DNA from: Deltaproteobacteria bacterium
GTDB taxonomy: Bacteria; Myxococcota_A; Polyangia; Polyangiales; Polyangiaceae
Direction of reading: 5' to 3'
NCBI GenBank assembly: GCA_016218915.1
Contig: JACRCQ010000022.1
Coordinates: 124,001 to 188,000, forward strand
Length of the DNA stretch: 64,000 nt
Within the stretch, counting starts at the first letter, position 1. The number at the start of each line of letters is the position of its first letter. A model generated the notes under the pieces. That model had not been told where the DNA came from and made no database searches. It saw only the letters and a list, made by a program, of their open reading frames with translations. Both the position numbers and the translations under genes were made by a program. Of this stretch, positions 41,533 through 51,543 are shown piece after piece.

Positions 41533-43472
41533 GGATCGCCTCGCGTGGGTGGCGGCTCAGGCTCGGAGGAGGCAGGCGCAGCGGACTTCTTCGCAGCACG
41601 CTCGGCCTTGAGGCGGTTGTACGCGCGCATGACCTGGAAGGCGACCGGGGCAGCGTGGCGTCCGCCAGCGCCGCCGTGCTCGATCAGGACGATCACGGCG
41701 ATCTCCGGAGAGGACGTGGGCGCGTAGGCGGCGAACCACGCGTGGTCGCGGTTGAAGTACCAGATGCGGGTCTCGTCGCCCGCGCCAATCGACTGGTGCG
41801 AGACCTGGGCGGTTCCGGTCTTGCCTGCCGCATCGACGTCCGCGAGGCGCTCCTTGTACGCGGTGCCCCGATCGTCGTTGACCACGCCCCAAAGCGCCTT
41901 GGCGATGAACGTGAGATCTTCGGGGCGCACGTTGACGCGGCGTCGCACGCGGGGCGACAGGTCCTGCACGATGGTGCCATCCGCGGTCTCGACGGCGTGA
42001 ACGAGCTGCGGCTCGTAGAGGGTGCCGCCGTTGGCGAGAGCGGCGTACGACAGCGCGAGCTGCAGGGCGGTGACGGTGGTGGCGCCCTGGCCGATGGCGG
42101 CGTTGAGGGTGAATCCCACGCGAAACTGGCCTTTGTAGTGCTGGGAGTACCATCCGCGGGTGGGCATGCGTCCTGGCGATTCGACGTTGGTTCCGAGGCC
42201 GGTCTTCTGGCCGAAGCCGAAGTCGAGGCCGACCTTGGCGAGCCGGTCGAGGCCGACGGCCTCGCCGAGCTGGTAGAAGTAGACGTTGCAGGAGCGGACG
42301 ATGGCCTGGTTGAGATCGACGGGGCCGTGCACGTGGGTGCACTTGAACATGCGCTTGCCGAACTGGTAGAAGCCGCGGCAATCGACCTGCTTCTTGACGT
42401 CGATGAGGTGCTCGCGCAGCGCTGCGATCGCTGAGAAGGGCTTGATCGTGGAGCCGGGCGGGTAGGCGCCGCTCATGGTCTTGTCGAGGCTCGGCTGAAG
42501 AGGGTCGCTGTTGATGCGCCGATAGGCGGCGCGAAGCGAGGCAACGCCGTTGCCGCCGGACAGGTCGTTCGGATCGTACGAAGGCTTGGAGATCATGCCG
42601 AGCACGCGTCCGGTGCGCACCTCGACCACGACGGTGGATCCTGCGAGCTGGCCCTTCATCGCACTGCTGATCGCCTTCTGGATGTCGAGGTCGATCGTGA
42701 GGCGAAGGTCGCGCCCTGGAATGGGATCGAGGCGCTTGGGGTCGTCGATGAGCGTCTGGGATTCCGGGTCGATGTGCCTGCGGGAGCGCGAGTCGACGAC
42801 GACCTTCTCCCAGCCGCGGGTGCCGCGCAGGTAGCTTTCCCAGCCGCGCTCGACGCCCGCGGAGCCGCGTCGATCACCCTCCATGTAGCCCAGGGCGCGG
42901 AGGCGTACGAGCGCATCGCTGTCGACCTCGGCCATGTATCCGAGCACGTGGGCGCCGAGCTCGTGGTGTGGGTAGTAGCGCACCGGAGTCGGAACCACGT
43001 CGATGCCCGGGAGCTCGGCGGCGTGGGTAGCGAGCGTTGCGACCAGATCGCGCGAGATGTCTTCCTTGACCAGGATCTGCCAATCCTTGCGCGGGCCGGG
43101 ATCATTTCTGAGATCCATGATGCGCTTCTGGATCTTGTCGCGATCGAGCGGCGACATGAGCATGTACCCGACGAGACGCGGCCAGACGTCCTTCATGTCG
43201 AGCTTGGAAGGGACGCAGTAGACGTTGTAGGAGGGGCGATTGGCGGCCAGCACACGTCCGAGCTTGTCGCGCACGACGCCGCGGGTGGTGGCGAGGGTCA
43301 CGCGCCGGATGATGTTTTCGCGGGCCAGCGCGCGGTACTCGTCGCTGTTGATCGCCTGCATGTAGAACACGCGGACGGTGAGCACGAGGAAGCACAGGAC
43401 GACCACGAGGGCGAGCCAGCGGGGGCGCTTGCGGAACTCCCCCATGTCGGAGCGTGAGACGAGCACGCTCAT
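41529..43472 (-). CDS. mrdA: Penicillin-binding protein 2 (elongation transpeptidase)
   Basis: 647 residues, class B PBP. An N-terminal anchor (about 19-38, WLALVVVLCFLVLTVRVFYM) and the non-catalytic dimerisation region lead to the transpeptidase domain. Its motifs are SxxK (STIK in YPPGSTIKPF, Ser near 338), SxN (SCN in IVRSCNVYFYQLGEAVG) and KTG (AGKTGTAQVSH). It cross-links new peptidoglycan with RodA. The C-terminal tail is Lys/Ala/Pro-rich. The ATG at 43472 overlaps the mreD stop by four bases. The open frame upstream is mreD in another frame. Confidence 0.95.
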   Translation of the reverse strand: MSVLVSRSDMGEFRKRPRWLALVVVLCFLVLTVRVFYMQAINSDEYRALARENIIRRVTLATTRGVVRDKLGRVLAANRPSYNVYCVPSKLDMKDVWPRLVGYMLMSPLDRDKIQKRIMDLRNDPGPRKDWQILVKEDISRDLVATLATHAAELPGIDVVPTPVRYYPHHELGAHVLGYMAEVDSDALVRLRALGYMEGDRRGSAGVERGWESYLRGTRGWEKVVVDSRSRRHIDPESQTLIDDPKRLDPIPGRDLRLTIDLDIQKAISSAMKGQLAGSTVVVEVRTGRVLGMISKPSYDPNDLSGGNGVASLRAAYRRINSDPLQPSLDKTMSGAYPPGSTIKPFSAIAALREHLIDVKKQVDCRGFYQFGKRMFKCTHVHGPVDLNQAIVRSCNVYFYQLGEAVGLDRLAKVGLDFGFGQKTGLGTNVESPGRMPTRGWYSQHYKGQFRVGFTLNAAIGQGATTVTALQLALSYAALANGGTLYEPQLVHAVETADGTIVQDLSPRVRRRVNVRPEDLTFIAKALWGVVNDDRGTAYKERLADVDAAGKTGTAQVSHQSIGAGDETRIWYFNRDHAWFAAYAPTSSPEIAVIVLIEHGGAGGRHAAPVAFQVMRAYNRLKAERAAKKSAAPASSEPEPPPTRGDP

Positions 43473-43996
43473 GGGGCGGGCCCTCGCGCGGCCGCGGGTG
43501 CGTCGCCCGTGGCCTGGTGGAGGCGTGCAGCGATCGCGAAGATCGCAGGGGAGAACAAGGCGGTGCTGATGGCGTGGGGCAGCACGAGCGCGAGCATGTC
43601 GCGCGGACCATGGGGGTTCTTGCCGAAGATGGCGAGCAGCACGAGCACCATGATGCTTTGCACCACGCTGAACACCAGCGCCAGCGGCACCTGCGTGATG
43701 ATGTGCTGCGCGGCGAGGCGCACGCCGGCGGCGCGCGCGAGCACGAACGTGGCGACGCACACGAACGTGAACAGGCCCACGGGCGCGGAGGCGAGCAGAT
43801 CGAGGCCATAGCCGAATACGCATGCGAGCGCAGCGCCGCGTCCGAGCGAGTACTCGTGCACGCCCATGAACACGATGAGCGGCAGGATGAGCGAGGGCGT
43901 AATCCCGGGCAGGGGAATCCAGCCGGTGATCCAGAAGAAGACCGACTGGAGGAACAGAAGTCCGATTCCGACCGCGAGAAACGCCGTGTTCCGCAT
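43469..43996 (-). CDS. mreD: Rod-shape-determining membrane protein MreD
   Basis: 175 residues, about five transmembrane helices (LAVGIGLLFLQSVFFWITGW; ITPSLILPLIVFMGVHEY; ACVFGYGLDLLASAPVGLFT; FVLARAAG; LALVFSVVQSIMVLVLLAIF). The GYGLDLLASAPVG block is the conserved MreD core. It belongs to the elongasome with MreB and MreC. Tight spacing (two bases after mreC, four-base overlap with mrdA) supports one transcript. The tail is Ala/Pro-rich and cytoplasmic or extra-membrane. Confidence 0.9.
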   Translation of the reverse strand: MRNTAFLAVGIGLLFLQSVFFWITGWIPLPGITPSLILPLIVFMGVHEYSLGRGAALACVFGYGLDLLASAPVGLFTFVCVATFVLARAAGVRLAAQHIITQVPLALVFSVVQSIMVLVLLAIFGKNPHGPRDMLALVLPHAISTALFSPAIFAIAARLHQATGDAPAAARGPAP

Positions 43997-43998
43997 GG

Positions 43999-44853
43999 TC
44001 AGTCCGTCTTGCCTTGCGGCGCCTCTGCCTCGGAAGCGGTCACGACGAGAACGTCTTCGAGGCGCGACAGGTCGACGGCCGGAGCGGCCTCGACCGACTG
44101 GTAGATGCCGAAGTCGCGTCGCACGACCTTGGTGACGCGCGCGACCGGGATGCCCTTGGGGAAGCGCTTGCCCACGCCGCTGGTGAGAAGCAGATCGCCG
44201 ACGTCGACCTCGTCGGTGCGCTGCACGTACTCGACGCGGCAGGAGTACTGCGTGGGGTTGCCGGTGCCGCGCACGAAGCCGCGCGCGCCGGTCCGCTCGA
44301 CCACCACGTCGATGCCGCTGCCCGAGTCGACCGTGAGCAGGACATCGACCGTGTCGCCGGCGACGCGGTAGACGGTGCCGACCACGCCATCCAATGCGAT
44401 CACGGGCATGTTGGGGCGGATGTTGCGGGCAGGCCTGTCGAGCGTGACGCGGGTGACGCGGAAGAACTCGGTGAAGTCCTTGGCGATCACGTGGGCACTG
44501 ATGACATCGGACGGGATCGTATCCCGCAGGCCGAGCAGCTTGCGCAGCCGCTGGTTCTCCGCTTCCGTCTGCTCGAGGGAGCGGTTCTTGTTCTTGAGGC
44601 GCGCGTTCTCGTAGGCGAGGCGGCGGTTGTCGGCCTTGACGTCGACGAGGTAGAAGTAGTCGCTGACGAGCGAGGAGACGCCGTTGGCGAGCGCGGAGGC
44701 TGCGAACTGGATCGGGGTGGAGACGCGTATGATGCCGCGATCCAGGGCGTTGAGCTCCTTGGGATCGCGCACGTTGGCCCGCAGGAAGAAGAACGGCACG
44801 GCCAGCAGGAAGACCACGATGACCGTGTCGCGATACCGGCGAAGCGAATCCAC
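43999..44853 (-). CDS. mreC: Cell-shape protein MreC
   Basis: 284 residues. One N-terminal transmembrane helix (about 9-25, VIVVFLLAVPFFFLRAN) is followed by a coiled coil (about 65-100, DNRRLAYENARLKNKNRSLE) and the periplasmic double beta-barrel with VIALDGVVGTVYRVAGDTVD and VLLTVDSGSGIDVVVERTGA. It scaffolds PBP2/RodA in the periplasm and links them to MreB. The GTG start at 44853 has a consensus AGGAGG. It begins nine bases after mreB. Confidence 0.93.
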   Translation of the reverse strand: MDSLRRYRDTVIVVFLLAVPFFFLRANVRDPKELNALDRGIIRVSTPIQFAASALANGVSSLVSDYFYLVDVKADNRRLAYENARLKNKNRSLEQTEAENQRLRKLLGLRDTIPSDVISAHVIAKDFTEFFRVTRVTLDRPARNIRPNMPVIALDGVVGTVYRVAGDTVDVLLTVDSGSGIDVVVERTGARGFVRGTGNPTQYSCRVEYVQRTDEVDVGDLLLTSGVGKRFPKGIPVARVTKVVRRDFGIYQSVEAAPAVDLSRLEDVLVVTASEAEAPQGKTD

Positions 44854-44862
44854 GGCAACCTC

Positions 44863-46244
<1,382 letters not shown>

Positions 46245-46259
46245 GCCCCGAAGCGGGGC
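46245..46259 (-). terminator. rpmG terminator hairpin
   Basis: GCCCCG (46245-46250), AAG loop, CGGGGC (46254-46259), a compact six-pair GC stem beginning 10 bases after the rpmG stop codon in the direction of transcription. Confidence 0.55.
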
Positions 46260-46268
46260 ACCGCACGC

Positions 46269-46427
46269 CTACTTGCTGATCTTGCCTTCCTTGTGGGGAT
46301 GGTGCGCCCGGCAAGCTGGGCAGTACTTCTTGAGCTCGAGCTTCTGGGTCATGGTGCGCTTGTTCTTCGTGGTCACGTAGTTCGCGCGTCCGCACGATCC
46401 ACAAGTCAGCTTGATGAGGTCTCGCAT
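46269..46427 (-). CDS. rpmG: 50S ribosomal protein L33
   Basis: 52 residues reading MRDLIKLTCGSCGRANYVTT at the start and ...KYCPACRAHHPHKEGKISK at the end, a clear L33 of the zinc-binding (C+) type with CGSC and CPAC pairs. L33 sits near the E site of the large subunit. C+ and C- paralogues are often swapped under zinc limitation. It has its own promoter and hairpin and lies between the RRM protein gene and mreB, all on the minus strand. Translated by eye from the sequence because of its size. Confidence 0.95.
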   Translation of the reverse strand: MRDLIKLTCGSCGRANYVTTKNKRTMTQKLELKKYCPACRAHHPHKEGKISK

Positions 46428-46460
46428 AGCAACGGCTCCGATGTGCGAAAAAGGCGTTCC

Positions 46461-46488
46461 CTTATACGGCCACGCCGCAGAAAGTCAA
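46461..46488 (-). promoter_or_regulatory. Strong sigma-70-type promoter for rpmG
   Basis: On the minus strand TTGACT (46488-46483), a 16-base spacer and TATAAG (46466-46461), five of six consensus bases in each box. It lies between the RRM gene stop (46499) and the rpmG start, predicting a leader of about 25-30 bases. The best promoter match in the window. Confidence 0.7.
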
Positions 46489-46498
46489 GGACAGGGGC

Positions 46499-47395
46499 TC
46501 ACTCGTCGTCGTCGTAGTCTTCCCAGTCCTTGGCGTCGCGATCCCGATCCCACTTTGCACGACGACGCCCCGCGCCGTCGGCGGTCGCGTCAGGCTTGGG
46601 TGGCCCTTTGCGCCGCTCGTCGAAGGTCTTGCGCGAAGGCTGATCAGGGCCGGGCATGGGAAAGGGCGGGCCGGGGCGGAACGGGCGGTCGCCTCCACTG
46701 CCGCCGCCGCCGCGGGGTGGGCCGCCGCGATCGAACGACGACGGTCCGCGCGGAGGGCCACCACCGCCGCCACCGTCGAACGAGTCCGATCGAGGAGCAG
46801 GACGCTCGCCCTTGGGATGGGCGATGTTGATCACGAGACGACGTCCCCGAAGGTCAGCGCCGCGCAGCGCCTCCATGGCAGCGCGTGCGGCGTCAGGCGT
46901 CTCCATGGTCACGAAGCCGAAGCCGCGCTTTCGTCCTTCTGGATCCATGGGGAGGTTGACGCGAGCGATCTGCCCAGCGCCGGTTCCCTGGATCAGCCCT
47001 TCGATCTCTTCCTGCGAGCAATCGTAGGGAAGGTTTCCGACGTACAAGGTGCGGTCCGGTGCGGACTGGAAGCCACCTCCTGCAGGTGGAGCCGATCGCG
47101 GGCCGCCAGGTCCGCCGGCATCTTTGCGCGGCGGCTCAGCCTGGAATGGGCGCACGGAGATGGACTTGCCTGCTTGCAGGGATCCATCGAGCGAGTCGCG
47201 AGCAGCCTCAGCCTCTTCCTGCGTCGACAACGTGACGAATCCGAAACCTCGCGGACGACCGGTGGCTCGATCGCGGGGGATGCTCACCTCAACGACGGTG
47301 CCCCCCGTTGCCTCGAACAGCTGCCGCAAAATGTCTTCCGAAATGGTGTCGGGTAGGCCCGCCACGAACAACTTGCGAGCATCCTCAGTCGCCAT
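46499..47395 (-). CDS. RNA-binding protein with two RRM domains
   Basis: 298 residues. RRM1 (about 6-80): RNP2 KLFVAGLP and RNP1 RPRGFGFVTL. RRM2 (about 115-190): RNP2 TLYVGNLP and RNP1 KRGFGFVTM. A Gly/Pro/Arg/Phe-rich tail follows (about 200-298, GGGGGGPPRGPSSFDRGGPP) and resembles a low-complexity RGG region, ending in acidic DYDDDE. Bacterial RRM proteins usually have one domain (cyanobacterial Rbp type); two plus an RGG-like tail is more like eukaryotic hnRNPs. The role is likely RNA chaperone or mRNA regulation, possibly cold-related. It precedes rpmG, but rpmG has its own promoter. Confidence 0.9.
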   Translation of the reverse strand: MATEDARKLFVAGLPDTISEDILRQLFEATGGTVVEVSIPRDRATGRPRGFGFVTLSTQEEAEAARDSLDGSLQAGKSISVRPFQAEPPRKDAGGPGGPRSAPPAGGGFQSAPDRTLYVGNLPYDCSQEEIEGLIQGTGAGQIARVNLPMDPEGRKRGFGFVTMETPDAARAAMEALRGADLRGRRLVINIAHPKGERPAPRSDSFDGGGGGGPPRGPSSFDRGGPPRGGGGSGGDRPFRPGPPFPMPGPDQPSRKTFDERRKGPPKPDATADGAGRRRAKWDRDRDAKDWEDYDDDE

Positions 47396-47771
47396 GCAAA
47401 AGCCCGTCTCCTGCCCTTATGGTCGAGCGTATCGACCCGCCTTGGTGAACGCTGTTTGTTTGGTTTGTCGACCGCAAGAGAGCCTCCCTTGCGGAGATCG
47501 CATTATCCACGATATTCGAGCCGTGCGAAGCGTCAAGCGTAGAGGGGCTTCCGTCCGCCCCTGGGTTCAGCAGAGGGCGGAAAAAACCGCCAAATTGGAC
47601 GATTCGGGGCAGTCGGGGGATCCGCGTCCAAGGGGAGGGGCGAGGGATGGGGTCGAGCTTGGTGTCTTGACGCGAGCCGCGAACGCTGCACCGAGGTGAA
47701 TCCAGACGCGTCGGCGCTGCCCCATGATCCCGCTACGCACGCCGGCCACGCCGTACTACTCTTCCCACCCC
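47396..47771. other. Divergent non-coding region between the RRM and lipid-kinase genes
   Basis: About 375 bases. A minus-strand TTGACG (47536-47531) with TATCGT (47514-47509, 16-base spacer) is a weak promoter candidate for the RRM gene, predicting a leader over 100 bases long. That leader contains CCGCAAG (47472-47478) and CTTGCGG (47488-47494), a seven-base stem. A long structured leader is typical of RNA-binding and cold-shock genes. Nothing else is recognised. Confidence 0.35.
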
Positions 47772-48704
47772 ATGTCCGACCCGCGCGTCAGGCTCGTGCT
47801 CAACCCGCAGGCCGGAAGCGGCGCCGCACGGCGGAAGCTTCCGGAGATCGTGCGCGCGTTCCAGAAGTGGGGCGTGGCCTACGAAGTCGCCGGGACTTCC
47901 GGGCCTGGCGATGCGTCACGGATCGCGCGCGCTTCGTTCGACGACGGCATCGACGTGATCGCGGTTGCAGGGGGAGACGGAACGCTCAACGAGGTATCGC
48001 AAGCGTACCTGAGCGACGATGGCACGCCGCGATCGGGTCCTGATCTGGCGATCATCCCGATTGGAACCGGCGGGGACTTCAAGCGGACCCTCGGGCTGTC
48101 GGGCTCGATCGAGCAGGCAGTGGAGAGGCTGTCGCAGGCAAAGCCGCGAGCCATCGACCTCGGCGTGCTGGAGCTCGACGATCATACAGGCGCGCGCGCG
48201 GTGCGCGCGTTCGTCAACATCACCAGCTTCGGCATGGGGGGCGTCACGGACAAGCTGGTCAACGAAGCGCCCAAGTTCATGGGCGGCAAGGCCGCGTTCT
48301 TCATCGGCACGACCCGCGCGATGTTCGCGTATCGCAACGCGCCGGTCCGCGTGGCAGTCGACGGCAAGGAGTTCGTCAACGGCCCGATCTTCAACGTTGC
48401 GGTCGCCAACGGCCGCTTCTTCGGGGGCGGGATGATGATCGCGCCCGAGGCGGATCCTTCGGATGGCCTTTTCGAAGTGGTGGCGCTGGGCGACCTCAGC
48501 CGGACTGCGGCGTTGTCGTTGTCGACGAAGATCTACAAGGGGCTGCACATCGGAACGCAGAAGGTGAGCGCGACGCGCGGCAAGGTGATCGAAGCCGAAT
48601 CGAGCGGGACGACCCCGGTGCTGATCGACATGGACGGTGAAACGCCGGGCCGGCTTCCGCTCCGCATCCGGGTAGCCGAAGGGCTGCTGCGAGTTCGCGC
48701 GTGA
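47772..48704 (+). CDS. Diacylglycerol-kinase-family lipid kinase (YegS/DgkB-like)
   Basis: 310 residues. The N-terminal catalytic fold has LVLNPQAGSGAAR, the nucleotide loop AVAGGDGTLNEV (GGDGT) and IPIGTGGDFKRTL. The C-terminal beta sandwich contains NVAVANGRFFGGGMMIAPEA and ends LRIRVAEGLLRV. It phosphorylates a membrane lipid (diacylglycerol or a related long-chain base), recycling it for phospholipid synthesis. The internal ATG at 47772 begins the conserved part. The earlier ATG at 47724 adds 16 unconserved residues. The stop overlaps the next gene's GTG. Confidence 0.9.
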   Translation: MSDPRVRLVLNPQAGSGAARRKLPEIVRAFQKWGVAYEVAGTSGPGDASRIARASFDDGIDVIAVAGGDGTLNEVSQAYLSDDGTPRSGPDLAIIPIGTGGDFKRTLGLSGSIEQAVERLSQAKPRAIDLGVLELDDHTGARAVRAFVNITSFGMGGVTDKLVNEAPKFMGGKAAFFIGTTRAMFAYRNAPVRVAVDGKEFVNGPIFNVAVANGRFFGGGMMIAPEADPSDGLFEVVALGDLSRTAALSLSTKIYKGLHIGTQKVSATRGKVIEAESSGTTPVLIDMDGETPGRLPLRIRVAEGLLRVRA

Positions 48705-49753
48705 GCATGCGCCTGCCCTGGATGCTCTTCGTCGCCGCGGTTGCACCTGGGTGCACGTGCCTCGGACATCCGAGGTCAGAGCCGGGCTCGTCGCCAAGCG
48801 CGAGCGCAGCTGCGCCTCGAACCGCGGCTCGCGATGCAGCGACCCGCACCAACGGCACGTCGACGACGGGGACATGGAACGGACGCGCTTTCGAGGCGCT
48901 CGGCGCGCATGCGGAGATCCACGCGAAGTGGATGACGATCACGGTGATGAACCGCGAGGTCGGGTGTACGGATCACAAGCTGCGGGAGACGGACATGGCC
49001 TTGCAGCTGACGATCCCCACAGGCCCGGCGAACGACTTCTTCGCGGGGCACTATCTGGCCGTGCCGATCAAGCTGAGCGGTGCTGGCGGCGTGAGCGCTG
49101 TTCCCACGGGTTTCTCGGCGGCCACGCTGGATCGGGTGGAGAGCAAGCCGGGCGGCGTGGTGCGAGGACGCGTGCAGTTCTCGTGGCGCACGGGCGTCGA
49201 AGAAGATGCGCCGTCGTATGACGTGAAGGGCGCATTCGAGGCGACGATCTGCACGGCCGAGGCGACGCAGGCGTCGATGCCGAACCTGGACAGGAGCCGC
49301 AAGCCGGTGGCAGGCAAGGTCTCTGGACACCAGCGGACGTTTCCTTCATTTCTCGCGTTCGTGCAGAAGAACGGGGCGGAAAAGCCGTTGATCCGTCTGA
49401 AGGGCTACTCGCGCAAGGATGTGAGCTGCTTCAGCGATCAGCCGAACACGCCGTACCTGTTCGGCCCGGAGATCGGGGCAGGGCCGGACGGCAGGTACTT
49501 CGCGGGTGCGGCCATGCCGGCTGACTGGATCATGCAGATGGTGGACGCCAAGTTCTCCGAGCGGTCGGTGCATGCAGGCGAATGGAGCGGCATGCTGCAG
49601 ATCGACGAGGTGCAGCTCGGAAGGAACGGCGTGGTGCGCGGCCAGATGATGGCCGCCACGGTGGACGAGGACGACGACGAGTGGAGCTTCGAGGTGGCGG
49701 GCACGTTCGAGGCGCCGGTGTGCGAAGCGCCCTACGGAACGATCGCGCCGTAG
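48701..49753 (+). CDS. Hypothetical lipoprotein
   Basis: 350 residues (GTG at 48701 overlapping the previous stop; ATG at 48707 is an alternative). The lipobox is VAPGC, followed by a Ser/Ala/Thr linker. The mature part has two similar beta-rich halves, each ending in 'G.FEA..C.A' (VKGAFEATICTAE about 178-190 and VAGTFEAPVCEAP near the C-terminus), suggesting an internal duplication of a roughly 130-residue module. Cysteines are placed for disulfides. No family recognised. Coupled to the lipid-kinase gene, so perhaps an envelope lipid-related role. Confidence 0.65.
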   Translation: MSMRLPWMLFVAAVAPGCTCLGHPRSEPGSSPSASAAAPRTAARDAATRTNGTSTTGTWNGRAFEALGAHAEIHAKWMTITVMNREVGCTDHKLRETDMALQLTIPTGPANDFFAGHYLAVPIKLSGAGGVSAVPTGFSAATLDRVESKPGGVVRGRVQFSWRTGVEEDAPSYDVKGAFEATICTAEATQASMPNLDRSRKPVAGKVSGHQRTFPSFLAFVQKNGAEKPLIRLKGYSRKDVSCFSDQPNTPYLFGPEIGAGPDGRYFAGAAMPADWIMQMVDAKFSERSVHAGEWSGMLQIDEVQLGRNGVVRGQMMAATVDEDDDEWSFEVAGTFEAPVCEAPYGTIAP

Positions 49754-49775
49754 GCGCGGGCTAATACCGGATCGC

Positions 49776-49820
<45 letters not shown>

Positions 49821-49822
49821 GG

Positions 49823-51487
49823 CTACTCGCGGACGTTCACCACGGTGCCGTCGTCTGCGCCCTTGCTGTACACGCCGTGCCACCCTTGCGGCAGGTTCGG
49901 CTCGGTCCAGAAGAACACGCGGTGCGCGTCGATCGGCGACAGGTTCACGCAGCCATGCGATCGCGGGGTGCCGAACACGTCGTGCCAGTACGCACCATGG
50001 ATCGCGTACGCGTTCTTGAAGTACTGGACCCACGGCACGTCCTGAAGCTGGAAGGTCCCCTCCCCTCGCCGCTTGGTCACGCCGTACTCCGGATCGCGCT
50101 CCTTCTTGGTCCCCATCCCCTCGTTGGAGTCCATGGTGTTGGTGACGTGCTTGGCGCGCATGCGGAACACGCCGCGAACCGTGGACTTGGTCGTCTTCGG
50201 ATCGCCCATCCGATCCTGCCCTGTCGACACGAGCGTCGCGTAGACCGGGGTCGTCCCCTCCCACAAGCTCAGCGTCTGCTGATCGATCGAGATGTCGATC
50301 CACTTCTCGCCGCGCTTGGCCGCCTCAGGCATGGGATCCGGAGGGAGCACGGCGTTGATCTGCGCCGCGCGGATCCACTTGCCGTCCTCGGTCTCGTAGT
50401 ACAGACGCTGATCGAGGTTCTTCTTGTTTCCCGTGAGCTGGACGATCGTGCGCGTGGTCAGGCGCTTCTTGTACGCCCTCGGCTTGTCGCCCTCGAACTT
50501 GTAGAGCTTCGTGTCGTCGTCGTGCACGAAGGCGATCGGCATCTTGTACTTGTCGCCGAGAGGCACGCCGTGAAACGCAGAGCCGCCGTCGGGCTTGACC
50601 TTGCTGATCGGCGCAAGGCGGAAGTCGGTGGTGATGGCAAACGCCCGGTGGAATGCATCTTCGCCGGCCTTGAATGCACCCACGAAGGACAGGCCTGTAT
50701 GACGCCGCGCGCGGTCCGCGAAAATCGCGTACTCCGGCACCTTGAAGTCGGCGATGTTGGGGATCTTGCGCGACCCCTGCAGCCACCACGGGATCGGATC
50801 ATCGTCGCTGTCGCCACCGAACAGCTCCCCTTGCGACATCTGGGTGGACAGCTTCGCGACCTTCTGATCGTCGTGTGCGATCCCCAACGAGTCGATCACG
50901 ATGTCGTTGGCGCCGATGACCGTGGGGGAGTTGGCCTTCAAACCCTCTTTCTCCCACCATTCGAGCTGGTCCTTGAGCTTGAACTCGGAGGTGAGCTGCT
51001 CCTCCTTGTTCGGCACCTTCAGGTAGAGCGGGAGCACGGCTCGCACGAAGCCATAGGCGTAGGGCATCGGCTTGGAGAGGTCGGCTCGTTTGGTGACAGC
51101 TTTCAGGACCGGATCATCGGTGTCGAGGGTCGCGTCCTTGTCCAGGCAGGCGAAGCCGCGCGGCTTGATCTTGTACCAGCCGCCCGGGCAATCAGCCTTG
51201 CTCGCGGGTTGCTCCTCTCGCTCGACCACAGCGCCCAGACGCAGGTAGCCGATCTTCTTGCCTCTGGGGCCGGGCTCGTCGTTGATGACGGAGAACAAGC
51301 CCTTGACGGCGAAACGCGGGCCCTGGGTGGGAGCGGCGCTCATGTCCACGCCAGCAGGCGCTGAGCCGGAGGCGGCTCCGCTGGTCACCGGGACCGATGC
51401 ATCGTCGGCCGTGGGGCCGTTCTTCTTGTGACGGCAGGACGCAGGGAATGCGAGGGCAGCGACCAGGATCAGCAGCTTCCAACGCAT
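49823..51487 (-). CDS. Exported L,D-transpeptidase (YkuD domain)
   Basis: 554 residues. A lipoprotein-type signal (ALAFPASC) is followed by about 370 residues of N-terminal domain (SH3-like start GLFSVINDEPGPRGKKIGYL, then a novel region rich in Trp/Tyr) and a YkuD domain (about 400-554). The catalytic motif is HGAYWHDVFGTPRSHGCVNL (catalytic Cys near 512). These enzymes make 3-3 peptidoglycan cross-links or attach proteins to the wall. The ATG at 51487 gives the signal peptide. The long N-terminal region is characteristic of Myxococcota homologues as I recall them; its role is unknown. Confidence 0.9.
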   Translation of the reverse strand: MRWKLLILVAALAFPASCRHKKNGPTADDASVPVTSGAASGSAPAGVDMSAAPTQGPRFAVKGLFSVINDEPGPRGKKIGYLRLGAVVEREEQPASKADCPGGWYKIKPRGFACLDKDATLDTDDPVLKAVTKRADLSKPMPYAYGFVRAVLPLYLKVPNKEEQLTSEFKLKDQLEWWEKEGLKANSPTVIGANDIVIDSLGIAHDDQKVAKLSTQMSQGELFGGDSDDDPIPWWLQGSRKIPNIADFKVPEYAIFADRARRHTGLSFVGAFKAGEDAFHRAFAITTDFRLAPISKVKPDGGSAFHGVPLGDKYKMPIAFVHDDDTKLYKFEGDKPRAYKKRLTTRTIVQLTGNKKNLDQRLYYETEDGKWIRAAQINAVLPPDPMPEAAKRGEKWIDISIDQQTLSLWEGTTPVYATLVSTGQDRMGDPKTTKSTVRGVFRMRAKHVTNTMDSNEGMGTKKERDPEYGVTKRRGEGTFQLQDVPWVQYFKNAYAIHGAYWHDVFGTPRSHGCVNLSPIDAHRVFFWTEPNLPQGWHGVYSKGADDGTVVNVRE

Positions 51488-51543
51488 CGGGGTCGTATGC
51501 CAAAGGTCCGGGGGAGATGCCAGCGGAGAATTTCGATGGGAGT

